The notes: a model not told the origin generated them from the letters alone. A stretch of 64,000 nucleotides of DNA from Micromonospora sp. NBRC 110009 (GCF_030518795.1 NZ_CP130427.1:1736001-1800000), one strand, 5' to 3'; counted from the first letter of the stretch, positions 46,579 to 55,089 are shown. Numbers and translations are program-made.

Positions 46579-47258
46579 GCGCCGAGCCGCTGCTGGTCGG
46601 CGAGGACCTGCACCGGTCCTTCGGGCCCACCCCGGCCCTCGCCGGGGCCTCGATCTCCGTACGCGCTGGCGAGGTGGTGGCGGTGATGGGCCCGTCCGGG
46701 TCGGGCAAGTCCACCCTGCTGCACTGCCTGGCCGGCATCGTGGCCCCCGACCGTGGCCGGGTCCGCTACCGGGACACCGAGCTGACCGCCCTCTCCGACG
46801 TGGCGCGCAGCGCCCTGCGCCGCCGGGAATTCGGCTTCGTCTTCCAGTTCGGACAGCTCGTACCGGAGCTGACCTGCCTGGAGAACGTCGCGCTGCCGCT
46901 GCGGCTGGAGCGGGTGCCCCGCCGGGAGGCGGAACGACGGGCCGCCGAGTGGCTGGAGCGGCTGGAGGTGACCGAGGTGGCCGGCAAGCGGCCGGGCGAG
47001 ATCTCCGGCGGCCAGGGGCAGCGGGTGGCGGTGGCCCGCGCGCTGGTCACCGGCCCCCGGGTGGTCTTCGCCGACGAGCCCACCGGCGCCCTCGACTCGC
47101 TCAACGGCGAGCGGGTGATGCGCCTGCTCTCCGGGGCCGCCCGGGAGACGGGGGCGGCCGTACTGCTGGTCACCCACGAGCCGCGGGTGGCCGCGTACTC
47201 GGATCGCGAGGTGGTGGTCCGGGACGGCCGGGCCCGCAGCCTGGAGCAGGTGGCGTGA
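46575..47258 (+). CDS. ABC transporter ATP-binding protein (LolD/MacB-type)
   Basis: Encodes 227 residues. Walker A 'GPSGSGKS' at 39-46, Q-loop 'FVFQFGQLVPELT', signature 'ISGGQGQRVAVARAL', Walker B 'VVFADEPTGALDS' and H-loop 'LLVTHEPR' are all intact. The sequence type matches FtsX-like export systems. It overlaps padR upstream and the permease gene downstream by four bases each. Confidence 0.95.
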   Translation: MSAEPLLVGEDLHRSFGPTPALAGASISVRAGEVVAVMGPSGSGKSTLLHCLAGIVAPDRGRVRYRDTELTALSDVARSALRRREFGFVFQFGQLVPELTCLENVALPLRLERVPRREAERRAAEWLERLEVTEVAGKRPGEISGGQGQRVAVARALVTGPRVVFADEPTGALDSLNGERVMRLLSGAARETGAAVLLVTHEPRVAAYSDREVVVRDGRARSLEQVA

Positions 47259-49585
47259 CCGCGCCGGACACCCGCCGGCCCGGCGGCCGGCTGCGGGCCG
47301 GGCTGGGCGACCTGCTGATGGGGGCCCGGATGGCGGTCAGCGGCGGGCGGGAGGGCTGGACCCGGACGCTGCTGACCGCGCTCGGCGTCGGCGTCGGCGT
47401 GGCGATGCTGCTGCTCGCCGCGGCGGTGCCGGGTGCGATCGACGCCCGTCAGGCGCGGGGCGAGGCCCGGTACGACGCCGGCGCGCACGCGGAACTGCCG
47501 GCGGCGGCCAACACCGTCCGGGTGGTCACCGTCGACACCATCTTCCGGGACCACCCGGTGCGGGGGCGGATCCTGCGCCCGGACGGCCCGGCGGCGCCGC
47601 TGCCGCCGGGACTGTCGCGCTTCCCCCGCGACGGCGAGGTGGTGGTCTCGCCGGCGCTTCGGGAGCTGCTCGACTCGCCGGACGGGCCGCTGCTCACGCC
47701 CCGCCTGGGCGGGGCCCGGGTCACCGGCACGATCGCGCCCGAGGGCCTGGCCGGGCCACACGAGCTGGCCTTCTACCTGGGCAGCGACGCGGTGCCGGCG
47801 GACCGGGGCAGCCGGCTGGCGCACTTCGGCGGCGGCGGCCCGGGCGAGGAGTTCGGGCCGGTGCTCTGGCTGCTGGTCGTGGTGGTCTTCGTGGTGCTGC
47901 TGCTGCCGATCGTGGTGTTCCTGGGCGCGGCCGTCCGCTTCGGCGGTGAGCAACGCGACCGCCGGCTCGCGGCGGTGCGGCTGCTGGGCGCCGACGCCGG
48001 CATGGTCCGCCGGATCGCCGCCGCCGAGGCCGGCACCGCCGCGCTGTTCGGGCTCGCCGCCGGCGGGGTGTTCTTCCTCGCCGGCCGCCAACTGGCGGCG
48101 CTGGTCTCGCCCTACGACATCAGCGTGTTCCCGGCGGACCTGCGGCCGACGCCGTGGCTGGTGGCGGTGGTGGCGCTGGCCGTGCCGTTGCTCGCCGCCG
48201 GGCTGGCGCTGCTGGCTCTGCGCGGCGTCGTCGTGACGCCGCTCGGGGTCACCCGCCGGGCCACCCCGGTCCGGCGCCGGCTCTGGTGGCGGTTGCTGCT
48301 GCCCGCCGCCGGGCTCGCCCTGCTGCTCCCCGTCACCGGCGCGCGGAGCGAGCGCTCCGCCACGACCGACGGTCAGGTCGCGGCCGGCGCGATCCTGCTG
48401 CTCATCGGCACGGTCACCCTGCTGCCGTGGCTGGTCGACCTGCTGGTACGCCGGCTGCGCGGCGGTCCGCCGCCCTGGCAGCTCGCGGTGCGACGGCTCC
48501 AGCTCGACAGCGCCGCCTCGGCCCGGCTGGTGGCCGGGGTGGCGGTGGCCGTGGCCGGCACGATCGGGCTGCAGATGCTGGTCGCCGGGGTGCAGGACGA
48601 GTTCCGCGAGCGCACCGGTGCGGACCCGTCCCGGGCCCAGGCCATGGTTTCCCTGACCGACCCGGCGCAGCCCCGGGAGGCGCTGGCGCGGATCGCGGCC
48701 CTCCCCGGGGTGACCGGCAGCATCGGCACGCTGTCCCTGGCGGCGCTGCCGACTCCCGGCGCCGCCGCGAGCCCCACCGCGGGGCCGGACGTCGCGGACG
48801 TGCGGATCGGCGACTGCGCGGCGCTGGCCGAGTACGCGGACCTCGGCTCCTGCGCCGACGGCGACGTCTTCCTGACCTGGCGGGCCGAGCCCGCACCCGG
48901 CTTCGGCCCCGGCGCCCCGGTCAGCTTCGGCGACGGCGCCGGGACCTGGCGGGTGCCGGCGAGCGCCCGGACCGTGCCGGGACGGGACGACCCGATGGGG
49001 GTGCGGCACAACGGTCTGCTGGTCACCCCCGGCGCGGTCCCGTCGCTGCCGCCGCACCTGCTCACCGCCACCGCGCTGGTCCGCTTGGACCCGGCGGACG
49101 GGGACGCGCTGGAGCGGTTGCGCAGCGGGGCGGCCGCGCTCGACCTGTCCGCCACGGTCTTCACGCTGGACCCCACCCGGGAGAACCGGCAGTTCGCCAA
49201 CGTCCGGCGCGGGCTGCTCATCGGCGCGGTGGTCACCCTGCTGCTGATCGCGGTGAGCATGCTGGTCGGCGTCCTGGAGCAGCTCCGGGAACGACGCCGG
49301 CTGCTCGCCACGCTGGTGGCCGTCGGGACGCCCCGCCGCACGCTGGGCTGGTCGGTGCTCGGGCAGACCGGGGTGCCGGTGCTGGCCGGGCTGGTCCTCG
49401 CCGTCGGCATCGGCGTGGCCATGGGTGCCGTGCTGCTCCGCATGGTCGGCGCGCCGGTGGTGGTGAGCTGGCCGGTGGTCGGCCTCGGCGTCGGCCTCGG
49501 CGCCGCGGTGGTGCTGCTGGTGACCGGGGCGAGCCTGCCGGTGCTGTGGCGGCTGACCCGGCCGGACGGGTTGCGGGCGGAATGA
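47255..49585 (+). CDS. ABC transporter permease, FtsX-like
   Basis: Encodes 776 residues from a GTG overlapping the ATPase stop. Two FtsX-type halves are seen: a first set of four membrane helices after an extracytoplasmic domain (about 55-195), and a second after another extracytoplasmic domain (about 450-640). 'QRDRRLAAVRLLGADAGMVRRI' and 'RRRLLATLVAVGTPRRTLG' are the coupling helices. This architecture exports or remodels lipids, peptides or antibiotics; the substrate is unknown. PadR control suggests inducible export. Confidence 0.92.
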   Translation: MTAPDTRRPGGRLRAGLGDLLMGARMAVSGGREGWTRTLLTALGVGVGVAMLLLAAAVPGAIDARQARGEARYDAGAHAELPAAANTVRVVTVDTIFRDHPVRGRILRPDGPAAPLPPGLSRFPRDGEVVVSPALRELLDSPDGPLLTPRLGGARVTGTIAPEGLAGPHELAFYLGSDAVPADRGSRLAHFGGGGPGEEFGPVLWLLVVVVFVVLLLPIVVFLGAAVRFGGEQRDRRLAAVRLLGADAGMVRRIAAAEAGTAALFGLAAGGVFFLAGRQLAALVSPYDISVFPADLRPTPWLVAVVALAVPLLAAGLALLALRGVVVTPLGVTRRATPVRRRLWWRLLLPAAGLALLLPVTGARSERSATTDGQVAAGAILLLIGTVTLLPWLVDLLVRRLRGGPPPWQLAVRRLQLDSAASARLVAGVAVAVAGTIGLQMLVAGVQDEFRERTGADPSRAQAMVSLTDPAQPREALARIAALPGVTGSIGTLSLAALPTPGAAASPTAGPDVADVRIGDCAALAEYADLGSCADGDVFLTWRAEPAPGFGPGAPVSFGDGAGTWRVPASARTVPGRDDPMGVRHNGLLVTPGAVPSLPPHLLTATALVRLDPADGDALERLRSGAAALDLSATVFTLDPTRENRQFANVRRGLLIGAVVTLLLIAVSMLVGVLEQLRERRRLLATLVAVGTPRRTLGWSVLGQTGVPVLAGLVLAVGIGVAMGAVLLRMVGAPVVVSWPVVGLGVGLGAAVVLLVTGASLPVLWRLTRPDGLRAE

Positions 49586-49711
49586 GCGACGACCCACCCG
49601 GTGGTTCGGGGGCACCGGGCGGGTCTGTCCACAGCGCATCGTGGGACGGGTCACGTCACTCGGCATGATCGTCGAGCTGCACGAGTCGGATCCGACCGAT
49701 AGGTTGAAACG

Positions 49712-50167
49712 GTGCAGTCCGTAGCGTTGGCCCCGCCCCTCTGGGCGGCGACGCTGCGCTCGCTGCGTCGGCTCACCCGGATGGCGGCGACCGCCCTGGC
49801 GCTCGCCGTCGGGCTCAACGGGGTTACCGTCCCCGCCCCCGGCGACTCGCTCCGTCCGGCCGCGACGGTCCGTCCGCTGGCCGGCATCGACGTCGCCCAC
49901 CTGGCGGTCGACGATCCGCCGGCGGGCACCGTGGCCGTCGGGCCGGGCCACACCGCCGCCATCACCTGGGCCCCGGACGCCGGGGCGACCACCGTCGATT
50001 CCGCCGCCCGGCACCCGCACACGGTGTGGACCGCGCCGGCCACCGGCGTACCGCCGCGCGACCTCGACCGCGACGCCGCGTCGGCGCGGGTGGACGCCGC
50101 CCCGGTGGTGGCCCCGGCCGATCCCGGCCGGCAGTCGGTCGCCCGCCGCGGCCCGCCGCGCGCCTGA
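49712..50167 (+). CDS. Putative secreted or anchored hypothetical protein
   Basis: Encodes 151 residues. A basic start leads to a hydrophobic segment ('MAATALALAVGLNGV', about 24-38) and an Ala/Pro/Asp-rich, low-complexity remainder. TAGGTT ends six bases before the GTG, supporting a leaderless start. No domain recognised. Confidence 0.55.
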   Translation: MQSVALAPPLWAATLRSLRRLTRMAATALALAVGLNGVTVPAPGDSLRPAATVRPLAGIDVAHLAVDDPPAGTVAVGPGHTAAITWAPDAGATTVDSAARHPHTVWTAPATGVPPRDLDRDAASARVDAAPVVAPADPGRQSVARRGPPRA

Positions 50168-50300
50168 TCGCGCCGGCCGCCCCACGCGGCCCCCGGTGTT
50201 CCCGCACCGCCCAGCGGGTATGACCCGACCGGGCGACGCGCCGCCCGTCGACCGGGCCCCAGACCCCGACTTCCGAACGTCCCACCACGAGGTGCTGGTG

Positions 50301-51095
50301 ATGCAGACCGTCTTCTCCACCGTCCTGCCCGACATTCCCCAGGCCGCCCTGATCTGGCTGGCCCTGCTCGCCGTGGCGGCGATCGCCGTCGCCGCCCTGA
50401 TCGTCCGCCCGGACCGGTTCCGCTCGGTGTTCGGCGAGCGGATCAGCGAGGCGGCCATGCCGACCAGCCTGGAACTGGCCGAGGAGGCCCGGGAACGCGC
50501 CCGGTACGCGCAGGAGGTGGAGGTCGCGGCGACCCGTGCGGCGGCCACCGCCGAGCGGCGGCGGGCCGAGTGGCTGGCCGCGCAGGAGGAGGTCGAGGAG
50601 GCCTGGCGCGAGTACGAGGCGGCGGAGCAGGACGTCCGCCGGCTGGCGGCGGCCGCCGCGCTGCCCCTGCCACGGACGGCCCGGACGCCCGCCGAGTACG
50701 CGGACCGGGAGCGCTGGCTGCACCGGGCGGCGCTGGACGCGCAGTGGCGCAAGGAGATCACCGTCGAGCAGCTCAGCGACATCCTCGGACACCGCGGCTG
50801 GGACCCCCGTCGGCACCCGGTGGAGCAGGAGCTGCGGCTGCGCCGGCTGGTCCTGGGCAACCTGCGCACCCGGCAGGAGACGGCCCGGGAGCGGGAGCAG
50901 GCCGCCTGGCGGGCCGCCGAGCTGGCCGCCGCCGCCGCGCGGAGCCTGCGCGAGGAGGCGTACGCGGCGACCCGCCCGGCCGCGCGGCCGCAGTCGGCAC
51001 TATCCATCGTGGAGCTGGCCGGCCCGGAGATCACCCGGGAGCTGCCGGCCCGCGAGGCGGTGGCCCGGGGGCGGGAGGCCGTGCCGGCGTACTGA
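50301..51095 (+). CDS. Membrane-anchored coiled-coil protein
   Basis: Encodes 264 residues from an ATG behind GAGGTG. One N-terminal membrane helix ('LIWLALLAVAAIAVAALIV') is followed by a long Glu/Arg/Ala-rich coiled coil (about 50-110) and a further helical region with 'WRKEITVEQLSDILGHRGWD'. In-frame starts up to 105 bases earlier exist. No known family; it may be a scaffold or stress protein. Confidence 0.65.
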   Translation: MQTVFSTVLPDIPQAALIWLALLAVAAIAVAALIVRPDRFRSVFGERISEAAMPTSLELAEEARERARYAQEVEVAATRAAATAERRRAEWLAAQEEVEEAWREYEAAEQDVRRLAAAAALPLPRTARTPAEYADRERWLHRAALDAQWRKEITVEQLSDILGHRGWDPRRHPVEQELRLRRLVLGNLRTRQETAREREQAAWRAAELAAAAARSLREEAYAATRPAARPQSALSIVELAGPEITRELPAREAVARGREAVPAY

Positions 51096-51135
51096 GCGCC
51101 GCGCGGAGATGGCCCGGCTCGGTTAGCGTGACCTC

Positions 51136-51477
51136 GTGTCCCGTGAGACCTGGCTCCTGGTGGCGCTCGCCGGCGTCGTCGTCCTGGCGACGCTGGTCGG
51201 CGCGGTGTGGCTCGCCGTCCGGGTGGTGCGCACCCGCCGGCTGCTCGGCGCGCTGGGCGTCGGCGGCAAGGTCGCCTTCTACGGCGCGCTGATCTACGCG
51301 ATCCTCCCGGTCGACCTGCTCCCCGACCCGATCTACCTGGACGACATGGGCGTGCTGGCGGGCGCCCTGTTCTACCTGGGCCGGCTGGTCGCCCGGCACC
51401 GCGCGGCGCAGCGCGGGCTGCCCGATCGGTCGGAGTCCCCGGCGACGCCGGGTCGCCCGCATCGGCCCGTGCCATGA
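51136..51477 (+). CDS. DUF1232 membrane protein
   Basis: Encodes 113 residues. An N-terminal membrane helix precedes the DUF1232 signature 'GKVAFYGALIYAILPVDLLP' with 'DPIYLDDMGVLAGALFYL'. TAGCGT ends six bases before the GTG, so it is probably leaderless. DUF1232 function is unknown. Confidence 0.85.
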   Translation: MSRETWLLVALAGVVVLATLVGAVWLAVRVVRTRRLLGALGVGGKVAFYGALIYAILPVDLLPDPIYLDDMGVLAGALFYLGRLVARHRAAQRGLPDRSESPATPGRPHRPVP

Positions 51478-51526
51478 TCGGGCCGGGGCCGACGACCGGC
51501 CCGGATCGACGTACCGAGGACGGGGC

Positions 51527-51937
51527 ATGGCGGGCGACCACCGGTTGGACCCACGCGACGCGCGGGTCGCGGCCTTTTTCCGGGACCGGCACCTCGCCAC
51601 GTTGACCACGCCGCGACCCGACGGGACCCCGCACGTCGTCCCGGTGGGCGTCACCTTCGACCCGGACGCCGGGCTGGCCCGCGTGATCACCTCGGGCACC
51701 TCGGCGAAGGCGCGGCACGTCGCGGCGGCCGGCCCGGCGGGCGCCCCGGTGGCGGTCTGCCAGGTGGACGGCCGCTGGTGGCTGACCATCGAGGGGCGGG
51801 CGGTGCTGCGCCGAGACCCCGTTTCCGTGGCGGAGGCCGAACGCCGGTACGCCGAGCGCTACCGCCCGCCGCGCCCGAACCCGCAGCGGGTGGTCCTCGA
51901 GATCGCCGTCACCCGCCTGCTCGGCAGCCTCCCCTGA
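51527..51937 (+). CDS. PPOX-class split-barrel protein (F420- or flavin-dependent)
   Basis: Encodes 136 residues. 'RHLATLTTPRPDGTPHVVPV' and 'VCQVDGRWWLTIEGRAVL' fit the pyridoxamine 5'-phosphate-oxidase-like split barrel of the actinobacterial F420/FMN-binding group. Such proteins reduce or bind small molecules using F420H2 or FMN; which cofactor is used is not clear from sequence. Confidence 0.88.
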   Translation: MAGDHRLDPRDARVAAFFRDRHLATLTTPRPDGTPHVVPVGVTFDPDAGLARVITSGTSAKARHVAAAGPAGAPVAVCQVDGRWWLTIEGRAVLRRDPVSVAEAERRYAERYRPPRPNPQRVVLEIAVTRLLGSLP

Positions 51938-52184
51938 CGCTGTTGCGTTCGCGTCGGCTGCGGCGTGCCTCCCCATCTCGCACCCGTTGTCCGGTTTGAG
52001 GGTGTCCGGTGCCACTCCGGCGGCGGAATCGACCGCCGCTACCGACCGTTACTACTTCCGTACGGCCGAGCGGGGCCGCGCCCCGGGCGCGCCGAGATCC
52101 CCCGAGAGCAAGCCGAGCGCCACTCCTGGTGCTCCGTCCCGTGGACGTTCCGCGGGACGGCAAACCCCCGAATGGAGCTTCGAC

Positions 52185-52832
52185 ATGAACTCGATCTTCC
52201 GTAAGAGCATGCTGTCCGTCGCCGGTCTGGTCATGTCCGGTGGCGTCGTCGCCGGCCCGGCCGTGGCCGCGCACGCCGCCCCGGCACAGGCCAAGCCGGT
52301 CGCCTCGGAGGCCAAGGACAAGAGCAGCAAGAGCGGGCGCAGCAACGCCTACGAGTACGAGGCGCAGCCGAACTACTTCTACTGCGGCCCGGCCTCGACC
52401 CGCATCGCGCTGTCGGCCGAGGGCAAGGAGATCAGCCAGGACGAGCTGGCCAAGAAGCTGGGCACGACCGAGAACGGCACCGACTCGGCCATCGACATCA
52501 CCCGGGTGCTCAACGAGTACTCCGGTGGCAAGTACAAGACCACCGAGATCCGGGACGACGTGGCGACGAAGGCGCAGATCGAGCGGCTGCGGGTCGACGT
52601 CAAGGCCGCGGTGGACCAGGGCCGCCCGGTCGTGGCCAACGTCCTGGGCAGCGCGCTGGACATCGACGGTGTCGCGCACAGCTACCCCGGCCACTACCTG
52701 ACCGTGGTGGAGTACAAGGACGACGGCAACACGGTGCTGATCGCCGACCCGGCCAGCCCGAACGAGCCGACGTACTGGATGAACGTGACCGACCTGGCCA
52801 ACTGGATCGCCAGCCGCGGTTACAGCTCCTGA
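52185..52832 (+). CDS. Secreted C39-like cysteine peptidase
   Basis: Encodes 215 residues. A Sec signal peptide (about 1-32, ending 'AHAA') is followed by a Lys/Ser-rich linker and a C39-like papain fold. The nucleophile Cys lies in 'YFYCGPASTRIAL', His in 'GHYLTVVEYKDDG' and the third residue region in 'LIADPASP'. The absence of an ABC transporter domain points to a free extracellular enzyme. GGAG precedes the ATG. The 247-base upstream gap has no gene and may be a long leader. Confidence 0.9.
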   Translation: MNSIFRKSMLSVAGLVMSGGVVAGPAVAAHAAPAQAKPVASEAKDKSSKSGRSNAYEYEAQPNYFYCGPASTRIALSAEGKEISQDELAKKLGTTENGTDSAIDITRVLNEYSGGKYKTTEIRDDVATKAQIERLRVDVKAAVDQGRPVVANVLGSALDIDGVAHSYPGHYLTVVEYKDDGNTVLIADPASPNEPTYWMNVTDLANWIASRGYSS

Positions 52833-52841
52833 CCGAGCAGC

Positions 52842-52883
52842 ACGAAGGGCCGGTCTCCCCCGGAGGGGAGGCCGGCCCTTCGT
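52842..52883 (+). terminator. Terminator of the C39-like peptidase gene
   Basis: Inverted repeat ACGAAGGGCCGG / CCGGCCCTTCGT enclosing a second stem CTCCCC/GGGGAG, ten bases after the stop. Confidence 0.88.
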
Positions 52884-52906
52884 CGTGTCGTGCCGAGCGG
52901 ACCTCG

Positions 52907-52935
52907 CTAGTGCGGTGTCCACGAACGTTCACCGG
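52907..52935 (+). repeat. Terminal inverted repeat, tnpB 3' side
   Basis: Begins CTAGTGCGGTGTCCACG and pairs with 54,388-54,416 at 25 of 29 positions. The tnpB stop codon lies within its first three bases. Confidence 0.8.
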
Positions 52936-53167
52936 GTTGCTGGTGGTTGTTGTGGATCCTCGCCGTCGGGGCGAGCGACTCCCCACCGGGTGGTGGGGCG
53001 GGCCTCCGCGGGCCAACTGATCCTCTCGCCGCCCCGGGGCGGCGGGGGTCACGTCGGGACTGGCCGGCACCGGGAAGGTGTCGGCCGGCTCGACGGTGCG
53101 TGACCACCTGCGGCAGCATGGGGGCGGCTGTCGGGGTGGTGGGTCCGCCACCCGGGAGGCGGGTGGC
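52907..53167 (-). ncRNA. Candidate omega RNA at the tnpB 3' end
   Basis: Downstream of RuvC-III the frame encodes a nonconserved tail, while the RNA could fold into strong stems at 53,027-53,044 (perfect 9 bp), 52,981-52,998 (7 bp) and 52,959-52,975 (6 bp). In TnpB systems the guide RNA overlaps the 3' end of tnpB and extends past the element end; here the guide would read CGAGGTCCGCTCGGCACGAC from the flank. Predicted by position and structure only. Confidence 0.4.
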
Positions 53168-54337
53168 GATGGTGGCGGCCGCGACCAGGTCGCGGTGCCC
53201 GGAGAAATGGCAATGCGGGCAGGACAGCGTTCGCCCACGAGGTTTCGGCACGCGCCGCTGGCAAGCGGGGCAGGTGGAGGACGTGCCACGTTCGTCGACC
53301 AGCCGGACGGTGATGCCGACCAGGACAGCTTTGTCGGTGAGGTGTAGGAGCCGGCCGATCTGCCACTGCCGCAGCCGCAGGTTGTGCCGTCGCCCCGCGT
53401 CAAGGTCGAGCACCCCGCGCGGGTCCCCGACGCGCAGCACACCGACCCGTTGTTCTACCGCCCAGGACACCACCTGGCAGGCGGCTTCGTGCTGGGCCTG
53501 TCGGACCCTGCGCCGATGCCGACCCTCCGCCATACGGGCCCGACGCCGGTACTGGCGCCACCGCCGTGACCCCTTCTGCCCGGGCTTCGGCGCCCGCCCG
53601 GCCACGGCGCGGCGGCGGGCTTTGGTGTCGGCCAGGTGCATGCGGTGCTCGGCGCGGACCGCCCGCCCCGACACCAACAGCCCTGCACCGTCGGGGCCGG
53701 CCACCGCGTACGGGTGGATGATTCCCAGATCGACCCCGGCCACCCGGCCGGGATCCGGTCCACAACCGGGCGGGTAGGTTGCGACAGGGACTTCGGCGGT
53801 GACGTCTAGGAACAGCCGGCCGCCCTCACACAGCAGGGTGACCGACCGGACCTGCTCGACCGGATACGGCACCTCCCGCGACAAGCGCACCGACAGGGGC
53901 GGGGCGCCTTTGGCAGTGGGGAGCCGGACCCGACGCCCGTCGAGGATGAACGTGCCGTGATACCAACGCACCGGCATCAGCCCACGCTTGCGTCGCGGAA
54001 ACCGCGCCGACAGGTCACCACCCTTGCGTCGTTTCGCTGCCGCGAACCAGGCATCCGAAAACCGGCGCAACACCGACCGGGCACCCTTGGAGTCCAGCTC
54101 ACCGAAGGTACCCGGTCCCGACGCCGCAAGCTCCCGACACAACTCCTGATACCCCACCAGCGGCGCATCACGGCGGCGACGTCGCCAGGCGTTGACTTCC
54201 AGTAGGCACGCCCACAGGTCACCGCCCGAACGCAACAGCCCAACGCACCGCCGCCGCTGCCCCGGCGTCACCCGCAAGCCAAGACAAGCCGTGCGATGCA
54301 CGACCAGTGGCGCGGCAGGGTCCCGACGGCGAGGCAC
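52907..54337 (-). CDS. tnpB: TnpB-like RNA-guided endonuclease / transposon protein
   Basis: Encodes 476 residues from a GTG. RuvC-I is 'VAGVDLGIIHPYAV' with Asp203. The bridge/Arg-rich region lies at about 240-285. RuvC-II reads 'LRVGDPRGVLD' (about 301-311), so the usual catalytic Glu is replaced by Gly304-Asp305. The zinc finger has Cys356, Cys359, Cys373 and Cys376. RuvC-III is 'GHRDLVAAATI' with Asp383. Glu349 in 'VDERGTSSTC' is a candidate substitute Glu, as in TnpBs with rearranged active sites. The last roughly 85 codons are low complexity and probably coincide with the guide RNA. It may be active or a cleavage-impaired relative. Confidence 0.88.
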   Translation of the reverse strand: MPRRRDPAAPLVVHRTACLGLRVTPGQRRRCVGLLRSGGDLWACLLEVNAWRRRRRDAPLVGYQELCRELAASGPGTFGELDSKGARSVLRRFSDAWFAAAKRRKGGDLSARFPRRKRGLMPVRWYHGTFILDGRRVRLPTAKGAPPLSVRLSREVPYPVEQVRSVTLLCEGGRLFLDVTAEVPVATYPPGCGPDPGRVAGVDLGIIHPYAVAGPDGAGLLVSGRAVRAEHRMHLADTKARRRAVAGRAPKPGQKGSRRWRQYRRRARMAEGRHRRRVRQAQHEAACQVVSWAVEQRVGVLRVGDPRGVLDLDAGRRHNLRLRQWQIGRLLHLTDKAVLVGITVRLVDERGTSSTCPACQRRVPKPRGRTLSCPHCHFSGHRDLVAAATIATRLPGGGPTTPTAAPMLPQVVTHRRAGRHLPGAGQSRRDPRRPGAARGSVGPRRPAPPPGGESLAPTARIHNNHQQPGERSWTPH

Positions 54338-54387
54338 GAACCGGAGCCAACACCACCCCTACGACACTTTCCGCCGCAGTGGTCAAA

Positions 54388-54416
54388 CCGGCGAACGTTA
54401 GTGGCCACAGCACTAG
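54388..54416 (-). repeat. Terminal inverted repeat, tnpB 5' side
   Basis: Read on the minus strand it begins CTAGTGCTGTGGCCACT. The last three plus-strand bases, TAG, form half of a probable -10 box for the HAD gene. Confidence 0.8.
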
Positions 54417-54426
54417 CATCTGGACC
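54414..54426 (+). promoter_or_regulatory. Junction -10 box of the HAD gene
   Basis: TAGCAT (54,414-54,419) is seven bases from the GTG. TAG belongs to the element's terminal repeat and CAT to the flank, so the box exists only because of the insertion, if the border is as drawn. No consensus -35 is obvious. Confidence 0.4.
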
Positions 54427-55089
54427 GTGCCGCACCCGGTGGTCTTCGACCTCTTCCACACCCTGGTGCACGGCGGTGACCCCGAGCGGGACCGGGTGAT
54501 CGGCGAGATGGCCCGGACGGTCGGGGTGGAGCCGGCCGCGCTGGTCGCCGCGTACCACGCCACCTGGCGGGAGCGGATGACCGGATGGGACACCGTGGAG
54601 ACGGTACGGACCCTGGCCCGGCGGCTCGGCGGCACACCGACCGAGGAGCAGGTGGTCCGGGCGGCGGCGCACCGCCGGGAGCTGGCCGTCCGACTGCTCG
54701 GCAACGTCCCGGCGGCGACCCTCGCGGTGCTGGACGCGCTGCGCGCCGACGGCCATCCGATCGGCCTGGTCAGCAACGCCACCGCCGAGACGGCCGAGGC
54801 GTGGCGGTCCAGTCCGCTGGCCCGCCGGATCGACGTGGCCGTCTTCTCCTGCGAGGTCGGCCTGGCCAAGCCCGACCCGGCCATCTACCGGACCGCGGCC
54901 GAGCGGCTGGGTGTGGACCCGACCGAGTGTTACTTCGTCGGGGACGGCGCGGACGGCGAGCTGGCCGGCGCGACCGCGGTCGGCATGACCGTGCTCCGGA
55001 CGACCGAGCACAACGACACCGACCCGGCCTGGGCGGGCCACGTTCTCACCACCCTCGGCGACCTGCCCGCCCTGCTCCGGGAGAGGTAA
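54427..55089 (+). CDS. HAD-superfamily hydrolase
   Basis: Encodes 220 residues. Motif I 'VVFDLFHTLVHGG' carries the Asp nucleophile in the DxF form common in haloacid-dehalogenase-like members. Motif II is 'GLVSNAT', motif III Lys in 'LAKPDPAIY', and motif IV 'YFVGDGADGELAGA'. A four-helix cap (about 20-95) fits subfamily IA phosphatases. The substrate is not predictable. The start GTG directly follows the transposon end. Confidence 0.9.
   Translation: MPHPVVFDLFHTLVHGGDPERDRVIGEMARTVGVEPAALVAAYHATWRERMTGWDTVETVRTLARRLGGTPTEEQVVRAAAHRRELAVRLLGNVPAATLAVLDALRADGHPIGLVSNATAETAEAWRSSPLARRIDVAVFSCEVGLAKPDPAIYRTAAERLGVDPTECYFVGDGADGELAGATAVGMTVLRTTEHNDTDPAWAGHVLTTLGDLPALLRER

Larger units (their letters stand above)
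52907..54416 (-). mobile_element. TnpB-only transposable element with terminal inverted repeats
   Basis: A 1,510-bp unit carries a single tnpB gene (minus strand) and no tnpA. Its two ends are imperfect inverted repeats of 29 bases that match at 25 positions (52,907-52,935 and 54,388-54,416), both beginning CTAGTGC. No clear target duplication flanks it: CCTCG lies on the left and CATCT on the right. The element separates the C39-like peptidase gene from the HAD hydrolase gene. TnpB-only (IS1341-like) elements depend on a TnpA elsewhere; the terminal inverted repeats are unusual for that group. Confidence 0.8.

Noticed and set aside
46766..52015. A 1,749-codon minus-strand frame across the ABC transporter and following genes
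   Set aside because: It runs antisense to several well-supported genes and has low-complexity composition with no domain; a GC-driven artefact.
52833..54426. A tnpA (Y1 transposase) partner for tnpB
   Set aside because: No frame with an HUH motif or catalytic Tyr exists within or beside the element.
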